From Geoglobus sp. (GTDB lineage: Archaea; Halobacteriota; Archaeoglobi; Archaeoglobales; Archaeoglobaceae), in NCBI GenBank assembly GCA_027016965.1, contig JALURI010000261.1:1151-7403 (forward strand): DNA of 6,253 bases, read 5' to 3'. Below, piece after piece: positions 1 through 5,219 of this stretch; the stretch's first letter is position 1, and the number at the start of each line of letters is the position of its first letter. A program made the position numbers and the translations under genes. The notes beneath the pieces are model-generated. The model was not told the DNA's origin and did no database searches. It worked only from the letters and a program-made list of their open reading frames with translations.

Positions 1-147
1 CTCAAGCTTTAAAGCCACAAAATCCAGCAGATTGATGTCTTTTTCGATTTCCACGAGTATGTCAATATCACTGCTTTCTTTCATCTCCCTCTTACAGCTG
101 AACCGAAAATGGATGCTTTTTTGACTTAAAGACTCTAAAAGATTTTA
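1..147 (-). pseudogene. MNT-type nucleotidyltransferase remnant, frameshifted, cut by the left edge
   Basis: Read on the minus strand, 1-87 encodes EMKESSDIDILVEIEKD followed by INLLDFVALKLE. This is the SDIDILVE signature of small minimal nucleotidyltransferases (MntA-like, often paired with HEPN proteins), with the two metal-binding Asp residues. The expected preceding Gly-Ser motif is present (KKASIFGSAVRG, 88-122) but in another frame: one base is missing at 88-89, where AGA-GG meets GAG. Further upstream LLESLS (124-141) is in the first frame again, one extra base lying at 123, and a stop codon follows at 145-147. No single frame carries both the GS motif and the DxD motif, and no start codon fits. 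I read it as a decayed gene. The rest lies outside the window, so a HEPN partner cannot be assessed. Sequencing errors could mimic two compensating indels. Confidence 0.6.
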
Positions 148-185
148 CACTTATTCCCTTTTCAAATGGAGATATGCTAACAAAA

Positions 186-196
186 CTTATTAAAAA
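186..196 (+). promoter_or_regulatory. TATA box of the cbiE-cbiX transcript, probably leaderless
   Basis: CTTATTAAAAA lies with its centre about 26-27 bp before the GTG start of cbiE at 217, which is the usual distance from an archaeal TATA box to the transcription start. No Shine-Dalgarno precedes the GTG and an in-frame TGA stands at 211-213, so the start cannot lie further upstream. Together these suggest transcription beginning at or next to the start codon. Confidence 0.45.
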
Positions 197-216
197 ACAG
201 GCATCCTAATTGAACC

Positions 217-765
217 GTGCTGTTTGTTGTTGGAGTGGGGTTGAAAAAAGAACACCTGACTGATGAGGCGAAAAATGTGATTTCCAGAGCTAAAAAGGTT
301 TACGGAAGTGCAAGAGCCATTGAAATTGCTGAAGAATGGATAAGGGGAGATAGGATCGTGATGAGGAGATTCAACGAAGAAGCATACAGGGAAATAGAAA
401 GGGAGGCAATGGAAGTGGATGTTGCAGTGCTTTCAACAGGCGATCCGATGGTTGCGGGGCTTGGCAGATTCTTCAAAAGCGCGAGTATAATTCCAGGAAT
501 CTCAAGCGTTCAAGTTGCGCTTGGGAGAATGGGAGCGGACCTCTGTGATGTCACCGTTTTCAATGCCCATAGCATGGAGCCTGATTATTCCCGGGGAAAA
601 AACATTCTAATTCTTGCAAAGAAGGGTGTCAGGCTTAATTTTCCTGGAAGAAGGCTGAAAGTTCTTGAAAATCTTGAAAACAATGAGGAGAAAATTTATG
701 AGGCTGAGGATTTTTTTGAGGTGAAAAGCGATTACACCATAGTCTTTGTTGAGGTGAAAGGATGA
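217..765 (+). CDS. cbiE: Cobalt-precorrin-7 (C5)-methyltransferase CbiE
   Basis: A 182-residue tetrapyrrole methylase of the CbiE type, slightly shorter than the usual 200 or so residues. In cobalamin synthesis this enzyme uses S-adenosylmethionine to methylate C5 of the corrin ring; the C15 methylation and decarboxylation are done by CbiT, which is not in this window. Visible support: N-terminal FVVGVG (3-8) and HLTDEA (13-18), the SAM-pocket loop STGDPMVAGLG (73-83), and PGISSVQVALGRMG (93-106), which is typical of CbiE and distinguishes it from CobA or CbiF. The N-terminal loop reads VGVGLKKEHL where many relatives have GxGPGD. The start is GTG because an in-frame stop lies two codons upstream. 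The last codons overlap cbiX by four bases (ATGA), implying coupled translation in a two-gene transcript. Confidence 0.88.
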   Translation: MLFVVGVGLKKEHLTDEAKNVISRAKKVYGSARAIEIAEEWIRGDRIVMRRFNEEAYREIEREAMEVDVAVLSTGDPMVAGLGRFFKSASIIPGISSVQVALGRMGADLCDVTVFNAHSMEPDYSRGKNILILAKKGVRLNFPGRRLKVLENLENNEEKIYEAEDFFEVKSDYTIVFVEVKG

Positions 766-1157
766 GAAAAGGGATAGTGATAGTTGGGCACGGAAGTCCT
801 TTGCCCCATTACGCAAAGGTGATGGAAAAGCACAAAGAAAGAATTGCTAACTTTGGAATCTTTGATGAGATTGAGATAGCCTATGCAACAGGAGACAGAG
901 AGCCAACCCCGCTGGATGCAGTAAAAAAGATGAGTTCAGACGTGGTTTACCTTGTCCCGCTTTTCCTTTCCAACGGACTGCATGTGACAAAAGATCTGCC
1001 AGCCTTTTTTGGTCTTGAGGAAGGAGAGGGCACTAAAATCACAGAAATGGATGGAAAAAAAGTGATTATTTGCGATTCAATTGGAGAGGATCTCTTTGTC
1101 ACCTACGCCATCCTGAACTCTGTCTTCAGGGTTTCAGAGCGGCAACATCACCTATGA
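762..1157 (+). CDS. cbiX: Sirohydrochlorin cobaltochelatase, small archaeal type (CbiX-S)
   Basis: A 131-residue single-domain chelatase, the short archaeal form thought to act as a homodimer; bacterial CbiX proteins are about twice as long. It inserts Co2+ into sirohydrochlorin, the committing step of the anaerobic cobalamin route. Both metal-binding histidines of the family are visible: His10 in IVIVGHGS (5-12) and His74 in VPLFLSNGLHVTKDLP (65-80). The C-terminal half continues with VIICDSIGEDLFVTYAILNS, which closely matches my memory of the Archaeoglobus fulgidus homologue of known structure. The ATG overlaps the cbiE stop as ATGA, and GAGGTGAAAGG just upstream can serve as ribosome-binding site. 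Its last 32 bases overlap the 3' end of the convergent cobA. A related activity on siroheme or Ni-sirohydrochlorin (CfbA) is possible for this family, but the cbi neighbours favour cobalt. Confidence 0.92.
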   Translation: MRKGIVIVGHGSPLPHYAKVMEKHKERIANFGIFDEIEIAYATGDREPTPLDAVKKMSSDVVYLVPLFLSNGLHVTKDLPAFFGLEEGEGTKITEMDGKKVIICDSIGEDLFVTYAILNSVFRVSERQHHL

Positions 1158-1824
1158 TGAACAGTGTCGGTCCTGAGAAGTCCCTGATTTTCTCGTGAAT
1201 GTTCCTCAGTATCCCTTTCACAATTCTCTGGTTTTCAAGGGTTCCATTTTCTATTGCCACAACAGGTCTGTCTTCTGGCACTCCAAGCTCGATAAGTCTT
1301 TCTGCAACTCTTTCAATGCTCTCTCTTGCCATCATAACAACAAATGTTCCGTTTACAATGGATTCAAGACTTAATTTCTCAATACCAGAGAGAATTGTGA
1401 GGGAAGAAATCCCTTTTTTTGTCAAGGGTATTCCTGCATGACTTGCCACCCCATTGAAAGAGCTGACACCAGGGATCACCTGATACGGGATTCCATTCTT
1501 TTCAAGAAACTCAATTTCGTCTGCAAGTCTCCCGAAAATGCCCGGATCTCCACCCTTAAGCCTTACAACCGTCATACCATTTCTGCATAGTTCAAGCATC
1601 AGGCTATTTATCTCCCTCTGCCTTTTCCTTCCGTCACCATCCCCCTTTCTTTTTCCAACAAAGATCAGCTTCTTTCCATTACAGTCAACAAATTCAAAAA
1701 GTCTCCTGTCTATGAGGGCATCGTAAAGTATGACATCAGCTTTCTCAATTGCCTTCAATCCTTTCATCGTAATGAGTTCTGGATCTCCCGGACCTGCTCC
1801 AACAATGAATACCCTGCCTTTCAT
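1126..1824 (-). CDS. cobA: Uroporphyrinogen-III C-methyltransferase (SUMT)
   Basis: A 232-residue SUMT that methylates uroporphyrinogen III at C2 and C7 with S-adenosylmethionine to give precorrin-2, the branch point to siroheme and cobalamin. Family motifs are complete: VFIVGAGPGDPELIT (5-19), ADVILYDALID (29-39), VRLKGGDPGIFGR (87-99), IPGVSSFNGVASHAGIPLTKKG (117-138, read in two parts) and the late VVAIENGTLENQR (188-200). The loop after GKR carries a basic stretch KGDGDGRKRQ. I chose ATG at 1824 because homologues begin MKGxVxxVGAGPGD and GGTGGAG lies nine bases before it; an in-frame ATG at 1842 adds six residues with no good ribosome site. The gene is last in the cbiMNQO operon: its start lies inside the end of cbiO (80-base overlap) and its end overlaps the convergent cbiX. 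Only precorrin-2 synthesis is implied; no CysG-type fusion is present. Confidence 0.9.
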   Translation of the reverse strand: MKGRVFIVGAGPGDPELITMKGLKAIEKADVILYDALIDRRLFEFVDCNGKKLIFVGKRKGDGDGRKRQREINSLMLELCRNGMTVVRLKGGDPGIFGRLADEIEFLEKNGIPYQVIPGVSSFNGVASHAGIPLTKKGISSLTILSGIEKLSLESIVNGTFVVMMARESIERVAERLIELGVPEDRPVVAIENGTLENQRIVKGILRNIHEKIRDFSGPTLFIIGDVAALKP

Positions 1825-2797
1825 AGCTTTCAACTCCACCATGCAAAGTGAGCCTTACAGGATATATCTGAGCTTCTCTTTTAACAACATCTATCATGCT
1901 CCTCGAGCATACAAGCATTACCCTCGCCCCACCTATTGCTCTCAAAAAAGCCCTCTCCATTCCAGCCGTGTTTATGTCAGGCTCAATTCCCTCTTTCTCA
2001 AGCCTTTCCCTTGCACTCCTGCCCATGACAGCAACAAAATCGAAATAATCTATCTCTGGCATTAAAAGATCATGAGACACAAGCACAACCTCTCCTTCAG
2101 ACATCCATGTTCTTATACCGCATTTTTCAGCGAGAGAGTAATCTACAAAATCATCATCGTGAATTATCCTCCCATCGTCAAGGATCATGAATCTGTCTCC
2201 AACAGTCTTTGCAAAATCAAGATCATGGGTTGAAATGAGAACACCCTTACCGCTTTCCTTCAGATTCCACACTATCCCAACAATCTCCCTCAAGCCAACA
2301 CCATCAACTCCTGCTGTTGGCTCATCCATGATAACGTAATCAGGCTCCATTGCCAGAACACCAGCGATTCCAACCCTTTTCTTTTCTCCCCCACTAAGAG
2401 AGTTGCATAATCTGTTATCATATCCCTTAAGCCCGAGATCCATGAGAATTTTTCTTATCTTCATATCATCTCTTGTTCCAAGATTCTCAGGACCGAAGAC
2501 AACATCCTGCCACACAGTTGGAGCAACAATTTGATCATCGGGATTTTGAAAAACAAATCCTACGGCACGCCTGAGCTGAATCAGAGACTTTCTATCATAT
2601 CTGACTCTGTTTCCATCAACAATCACCTCTCCCTTTTTCGGCTTAAGAAGTCCATTCAGGTGCATCAGAAGGGTTGATTTTCCTGCTCCGTTTCTCCCAA
2701 GCAGTACTGCTACCTCTCCCCTTTCAAGCTTCATGTTCACTCCTTTCAAGATCTCTCTGTCCCCGTAGGAAAACCAAATGTCTCTCAGCTCTATCAA
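1745..2797 (-). CDS. cbiO: Cobalt ECF transporter ATPase CbiO, with C-terminal extension
   Basis: A 350-residue ABC ATPase that powers cobalt uptake with CbiQ, CbiM and CbiN. Walker A GRNGAGKST (34-42), Q-loop VFQNPDDQIVAPTVWQDVVFGP (82-103, read in two parts), signature LSGGEKKRVGIAG (134-146), Walker B YVIMDEPTAGVD (154-165) and H-loop STHD (189-192) are all intact. After residue 230 comes a non-ABC region of about 90 residues containing VVLVSHDLLMPEIDYFDFVA, then DINTAGMERAFLRAIGGARV and LVCSRSMIDVVKRE. Similar tails occur, as far as I recall, in some archaeal CbiO proteins; usual CbiO is about 280 residues. The last 32 residues (from His319) are encoded inside the cobA reading frame region and look like a shadow of it. 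The start is TTG at 2797, giving MIELRDIWFSYG; it overlaps the cbiQ stop as TTGA and follows GGGGTGAT. Longer versions with an upstream start would add a Cys-rich stretch that is cbiQ read out of frame. Confidence 0.92.
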   Translation of the reverse strand: MIELRDIWFSYGDREILKGVNMKLERGEVAVLLGRNGAGKSTLLMHLNGLLKPKKGEVIVDGNRVRYDRKSLIQLRRAVGFVFQNPDDQIVAPTVWQDVVFGPENLGTRDDMKIRKILMDLGLKGYDNRLCNSLSGGEKKRVGIAGVLAMEPDYVIMDEPTAGVDGVGLREIVGIVWNLKESGKGVLISTHDLDFAKTVGDRFMILDDGRIIHDDDFVDYSLAEKCGIRTWMSEGEVVLVSHDLLMPEIDYFDFVAVMGRSARERLEKEGIEPDINTAGMERAFLRAIGGARVMLVCSRSMIDVVKREAQIYPVRLTLHGGVESYERQGIHCWSRSGRSRTHYDERIEGN

Positions 2798-2808
2798 ACT
2801 ATCACCCC
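2794..2808 (-). promoter_or_regulatory. cbiQ/cbiO translational coupling site, GGGGTGATAGTTTGA
   Basis: The Shine-Dalgarno GGGGTGAT stands a few bases before a TTG start that shares two bases with the TGA stop of cbiQ. This decides the TTG start of cbiO. The cbiM/cbiN junction carries the same 15-base element with two substitutions, both transitions. Confidence 0.6.
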
Positions 2809-3507
2809 TATGGCAATTATCACGGCAGTAACAGCAACCGCATATCCAGTTCCTGATGATCTGCTTGATGGCATTGGCATCTTTCCGCTGTAGCACCTTG
2901 ACTCCATTGCCATGTTGAGCTTTTCTGCTCTCTCCATTGATTTGATGAACATTGAGTATCCAAGCAGTGCTGAAGTTCTGAGCATGTTTCTTCTCCCATG
3001 AAAGCCAAGCCTTGATTCAGCAGACCTTTCAAGTCTCATAAGCTCATCCAAAAAAATTTGGATTGTTCTGTACACGAGGGACATCATTTCTGCCACAAAT
3101 TCGGGAAGCTTGATTTTCTTCAGGGCATAAAGCATTTCAGGAATGGAAGTTGTGATTGTGAGGTAGACCATAACCGAAAGAGATGCGTAGGTCCTGAAAA
3201 ATGTTTTAAAGGATAGAATGACTCCTTCTTTACTGAAAATCCAGAATAACCTTTCACCTGGGGTTATTAAGGCAATTATGAGGAGTGCGGGTACTATGAA
3301 GAAAGTTGGAAGCTTCATGAATCTCAGATAGTCTATTCCAGATGAATGGAGAGATAGAAGGGAGAAGATCATCAGAGCTACAGCAAATACCGCAACCGAA
3401 TTGAAAAAGTAAATGAGAATGAATGTCAAAATAACAAAGTAAACATTTGCCACTCCTGTCACAATTTTCTTGGATTTTAGCTGGATTTCTTCAACTGTTC
3501 GGTACAT
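2794..3507 (-). CDS. cbiQ: Cobalt ECF transporter membrane component CbiQ
   Basis: A 237-residue integral membrane protein, the EcfT-type coupling subunit that links CbiM/CbiN to CbiO. Hydrophobic segments lie at about 17-35, 37-54, 67-83, 100-120 and 221-237. The cytoplasmic coupling region contains two Arg-containing motifs typical of the family: SAESRLGFHG (162-171) and MAMESRCYSG (199-208), the second preceded by the characteristic SMERAEKLN (190-198). The second motif has Cys-Tyr-Ser where many relatives have an Arg-Gly pair; this may be an archaeal variant. I start it at ATG 3507 (MYRTVEEIQL), which overlaps the end of cbiN by 17 bases; a weak AGGGCGA lies eight or so bases upstream. 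The same frame stays open to 3558, but that part is cbiN read out of frame. The stop overlaps the cbiO start. Confidence 0.9.
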   Translation of the reverse strand: MYRTVEEIQLKSKKIVTGVANVYFVILTFILIYFFNSVAVFAVALMIFSLLSLHSSGIDYLRFMKLPTFFIVPALLIIALITPGERLFWIFSKEGVILSFKTFFRTYASLSVMVYLTITTSIPEMLYALKKIKLPEFVAEMMSLVYRTIQIFLDELMRLERSAESRLGFHGRRNMLRTSALLGYSMFIKSMERAEKLNMAMESRCYSGKMPMPSSRSSGTGYAVAVTAVIIAIGVIV

Positions 3508-3760
3508 CTTTGCTCGCCCTGTTCTTTCCCACAATATATCCGACCACAAAAGCTCCAATGGCAGACTGAAGGCTGAAAAGCAAGCTCTCTATTTCACCGC
3601 TTGGAGGCTCCCAGATCGGAGAAAACCATGGTTCATATTCAGGTGAAATCTGCTTTATTGCCTCCTCAGCCTTCTGATCTGCTCCACTCCAGTCTTCACC
3701 AATTGCTGGAAAAATGAAAAGTACTGAAATCAAAATAAAAGCTACAGTTGTCTTTTTCAA
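3491..3760 (-). CDS. cbiN: Cobalt transport protein CbiN
   Basis: An 89-residue protein with two membrane segments (about 5-20 and 60-80) and an extracytoplasmic loop between them. The loop carries the CbiN hallmark GADQKAEEAIKQISPEYEPW (residues 26-45), followed by FSPIWEPPSGEIESLLFSLQ (46-65). CbiN is the small accessory subunit that is needed with CbiM for loading Co2+ into the transporter; nickel systems usually use NikN/NikL instead, so its presence points to cobalt. The start is TTG at 3760, giving MKKTTVAFILIS: it is preceded by GGGGTGAC and shares two bases with the cbiM stop (TTGA). An ATG further upstream in the same frame (3793) would add eleven residues that are cbiM read out of frame. 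The 3' end overlaps cbiQ by 17 bases. Confidence 0.9.
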   Translation of the reverse strand: MKKTTVAFILISVLFIFPAIGEDWSGADQKAEEAIKQISPEYEPWFSPIWEPPSGEIESLLFSLQSAIGAFVVGYIVGKNRASKDVPNS

Positions 3761-3771
3761 GCTGTCACCCC
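3757..3771 (-). promoter_or_regulatory. cbiM/cbiN translational coupling site, GGGGTGACAGCTTGA
   Basis: Ribosome-binding sequence GGGGTGAC, then a TTG start overlapping the TGA stop of cbiM. It matches the cbiQ/cbiO junction at 13 of 15 bases and settles the TTG start of cbiN. Confidence 0.6.
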
Positions 3772-4407
3772 CTGAGATACTCTGTCTTCCCACAGATTTG
3801 CAATATATCCTATCAGTAATGCTGCAAAAATTCCCTCCACGACAGCAACAGGAATCTGGGTCAATGCAAATATACCCATGAATGTGAGAGCAGAACTGAC
3901 AAGGTTCTCTCCCGGAAATCCAAGAGCAAGCTGGATAGATGTGATAACGTATGTAAACCAGTCTGCAACAACCGCAACAATGAAGGCGTTTGCTTTGAGG
4001 CTGATCCTGTCCCTCAATGCCCTATACACCGCCCACCCTGCGAGAGGTCCGATGAATCCCATGGAAGCCGTGTTGGCTCCGAGAGTTGTTATTCCACCAT
4101 GGGCAAGAAGCAAAGCCTGATAGAGGAGAACTATAGTTGAAAGAAAAGCTGTTACAGCAGGACCAAAAAGCATTGTTGATATGCCCGTGCCTGTTGGGTG
4201 TGATGTGCTACCTGTAACAGGAGACGGTATTTTGAGAGATGAGAGCACGAAAATGAAACCTCCGGCAACTGCAAGGAGTGCTCTGTTTCTCGGGTTGTCT
4301 TCTATCAGCCTTTTTGATTTCAAAGCACCGTAGGCTATGGCAGGCAGGGCAACAAGAAACCACAGTCCTGCCCAGACAGGAGGGAGGAAACCTTCCATTA
4401 TATGCAC
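3757..4407 (-). CDS. cbiM: Cobalt-specific substrate-binding membrane protein CbiM
   Basis: A 216-residue polytopic membrane protein, the metal-recognising S component of the cobalt ECF transporter. The N-terminus MHIMEGFLPPVWAGLWF is diagnostic: in CbiM/NikM the free amino end and His2 hold the metal. A second conserved metal-site histidine is His70 in STSHPTGTG (67-75). The middle (MLFGPAVTAFLSTIVLLYQA, then LLAHGGITTLGANTASMG) is the standard CbiM core. The start is GTG at 4407; because the metal site needs His at position 2, the later ATG of the MHIM sequence cannot be the true start. Its ribosome site is GAGGTGGT at 4411-4418. It is the first gene of cbiM-N-Q-O-cobA and overlaps cbiN by TTGA. 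A nickel role cannot be excluded from CbiM alone, but CbiN and the chelatase nearby favour cobalt. Confidence 0.93.
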   Translation of the reverse strand: MHIMEGFLPPVWAGLWFLVALPAIAYGALKSKRLIEDNPRNRALLAVAGGFIFVLSSLKIPSPVTGSTSHPTGTGISTMLFGPAVTAFLSTIVLLYQALLLAHGGITTLGANTASMGFIGPLAGWAVYRALRDRISLKANAFIVAVVADWFTYVITSIQLALGFPGENLVSSALTFMGIFALTQIPVAVVEGIFAALLIGYIANLWEDRVSQGVTA

Positions 4408-4410
4408 TAA

Positions 4411-4418
4411 ACCACCTC
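4411..4418 (-). promoter_or_regulatory. Ribosome-binding site of cbiM, GAGGTGGT
   Basis: A strong match to the archaeal anti-Shine-Dalgarno complement, three to four bases before the GTG at 4407. It supports GTG rather than the internal ATG as the start and shows that this transcript has a short leader. Confidence 0.6.
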
Positions 4419-4430
4419 ATTTGATTTTGA

Positions 4431-4446
4431 GTAAAGTGAACTTGAT
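4431..4446 (-). promoter_or_regulatory. Candidate operator in the cbiM promoter, ATCAAGTTCACTTTAC
   Basis: A 16-base element between the cbiM TATA box and its expected transcription start. It matches the near-palindrome at 4514-4529 at 12 of 16 positions and has the same orientation relative to the gene it precedes. One half (ATCAA) is perfect and the other is degenerate. The role as an operator is inference. Confidence 0.4.
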
Positions 4447-4450
4447 AAAA

Positions 4451-4459
4451 CTATAAAAA
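4451..4459 (-). promoter_or_regulatory. TATA box of the cbiMNQO-cobA operon
   Basis: On the minus strand TTTTTATAG, preceded by an A/T run. Transcription would start near 4429, leaving a leader of about 20 bases that includes the ribosome-binding site of cbiM. Confidence 0.5.
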
Positions 4460-4487
4460 TTTTTTTCCTGAGCCATTTTTCGAAATA

Positions 4488-4508
4488 TTTTTATACAGTT
4501 ATATTTAT
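4488..4508 (+). promoter_or_regulatory. TATA elements for the HX4DH permease gene
   Basis: Two TATA-like elements lie in tandem: TTTTTATA at 4488-4495 and TTATATTTAT at 4499-4508. The second would start transcription near 4530, only a few bases before the ATG at 4537; the first would start near 4518. I cannot tell which is used. Confidence 0.45.
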
Positions 4509-4513
4509 CTGAG

Positions 4514-4529
4514 ATCAAATTAACTTGAT
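4514..4529 (+). promoter_or_regulatory. Candidate operator, near-perfect palindrome ATCAAATTAACTTGAT
   Basis: A 16-base inverted repeat: ATCAA and TTGAT arms around a TTAA centre, 14 of 16 positions symmetric. It covers the predicted transcription starts of the HX4DH permease gene, where a bound repressor would block initiation. A partial copy stands at the equivalent place in the divergent cbiM promoter. Confidence 0.5.
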
Positions 4530-4536
4530 TAAGGTG

Positions 4537-5172
4537 ATGCAAGTGGAGGTTTTGCTAATCTCAGCTTTAACAATCGGTGTTATTCATTCATTTGCTCCAG
4601 ATCACTATGTTCCTTTCGTGGCGATAGGTAAGTCAAAGAGGTGGGGCACAGGAAAGATTATCCTTTTCTCATTAACTGGTGGAATTGTCCATGTCCTGAG
4701 CTCAACAACCATCGGCTTCCTCATACTATTTGGGCTGGATGTATCCGGATTTGCCGGATTTTTTGAAAGCTTTACTTCCTACGCCTTAATTCTCATCGGG
4801 CTTCTTTATGCACTTGCCTCGCTAATTAACCAACACCATCATGCAAAAACCTCTTCGGCGATGCTGCTCATTTTTTTAAGTCTCGCACCCTGCATTCCTC
4901 TCATACCACTGATGCTTGTACCGGGGGCAAATGCAACTATCGTTGCCCTGACTTACAGCATTTCAACCATAGTGACAATACTAACCCTTACCTATCTCAC
5001 AGCAAAAGCGCTTAAACCTCCAAGGATCTTTCACGGAAAGGAGGAATTTTTCATGGACATGGTGATAGCATTTACAGGACTTCTGACTTACATTTTTGGA
5101 TTGAAAAAAGAAGGGATTTACAGGATTGTGACAGCACAAATCTATGAAAGCGATTTCCACAAAACCTGTTAA
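4537..5172 (+). CDS. HX4DH-motif membrane protein, probable NicO/NiCoT-like nickel or cobalt permease
   Basis: A 211-residue, mostly hydrophobic protein with about six membrane segments (near 5-30, 40-66, 80-97, 106-127, 133-156 and 174-188). The first segment holds IHSFAPDH (16-23), an H-X4-D-H arrangement like the metal-binding signature of NiCoT and NicO/RcnA/UreH-type transporters. Other possible ligands are His52 in GGIVHVLSSTTIG, the cluster HHH (100-102) in a loop, and the APCIPLIPL segment (117-125). The family is known for Ni2+/Co2+ movement; direction is not predictable here, since some members import and RcnA exports. It is transcribed divergently from cbiM with a shared candidate operator, which supports a metal role. 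I chose ATG 4537, close to the expected transcription start; the in-frame TTG at 4525 lies inside the palindrome and would add four residues. Specific metal and symbol are left open. Confidence 0.7.
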   Translation: MQVEVLLISALTIGVIHSFAPDHYVPFVAIGKSKRWGTGKIILFSLTGGIVHVLSSTTIGFLILFGLDVSGFAGFFESFTSYALILIGLLYALASLINQHHHAKTSSAMLLIFLSLAPCIPLIPLMLVPGANATIVALTYSISTIVTILTLTYLTAKALKPPRIFHGKEEFFMDMVIAFTGLLTYIFGLKKEGIYRIVTAQIYESDFHKTC

Positions 5173-5219
5173 GCTTGAAATAAAAAGCCATATCCTCAAG
5201 AACTGCCTAATTTCAGGAT

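Noticed and set aside
2798..2896. Longer CbiO with an upstream ATG and a Cys-rich N-terminus (CGCCYCRDNC)
   Set aside because: This stretch is the end of cbiQ read in another frame. The TTG at 2797 gives a standard CbiO N-terminus and has a good ribosome site.
3508..3558. Longer CbiQ starting at 3558
   Set aside because: The extra 17 residues lie over conserved cbiN coding sequence and do not look like a CbiQ N-terminus; ATG 3507 fits.
3761..3793. Longer CbiN starting at 3793
   Set aside because: The added residues are cbiM read out of frame, while the TTG at 3760 has a ribosome site and starts a normal signal-like segment.
4419..4520. Exact seven-base inverted repeat ATTTGAT / ATCAAAT flanking the divergent promoters
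   Set aside because: Seven bases about 90 apart in A/T-rich DNA can easily arise by chance, and the right copy is already part of the better 16-base palindrome.
4408..4536. Cobalamin riboswitch ahead of cbiM
   Set aside because: The predicted leader is only about 20 bases, with no room for a B12-binding fold, and these riboswitches are not typical of archaea.
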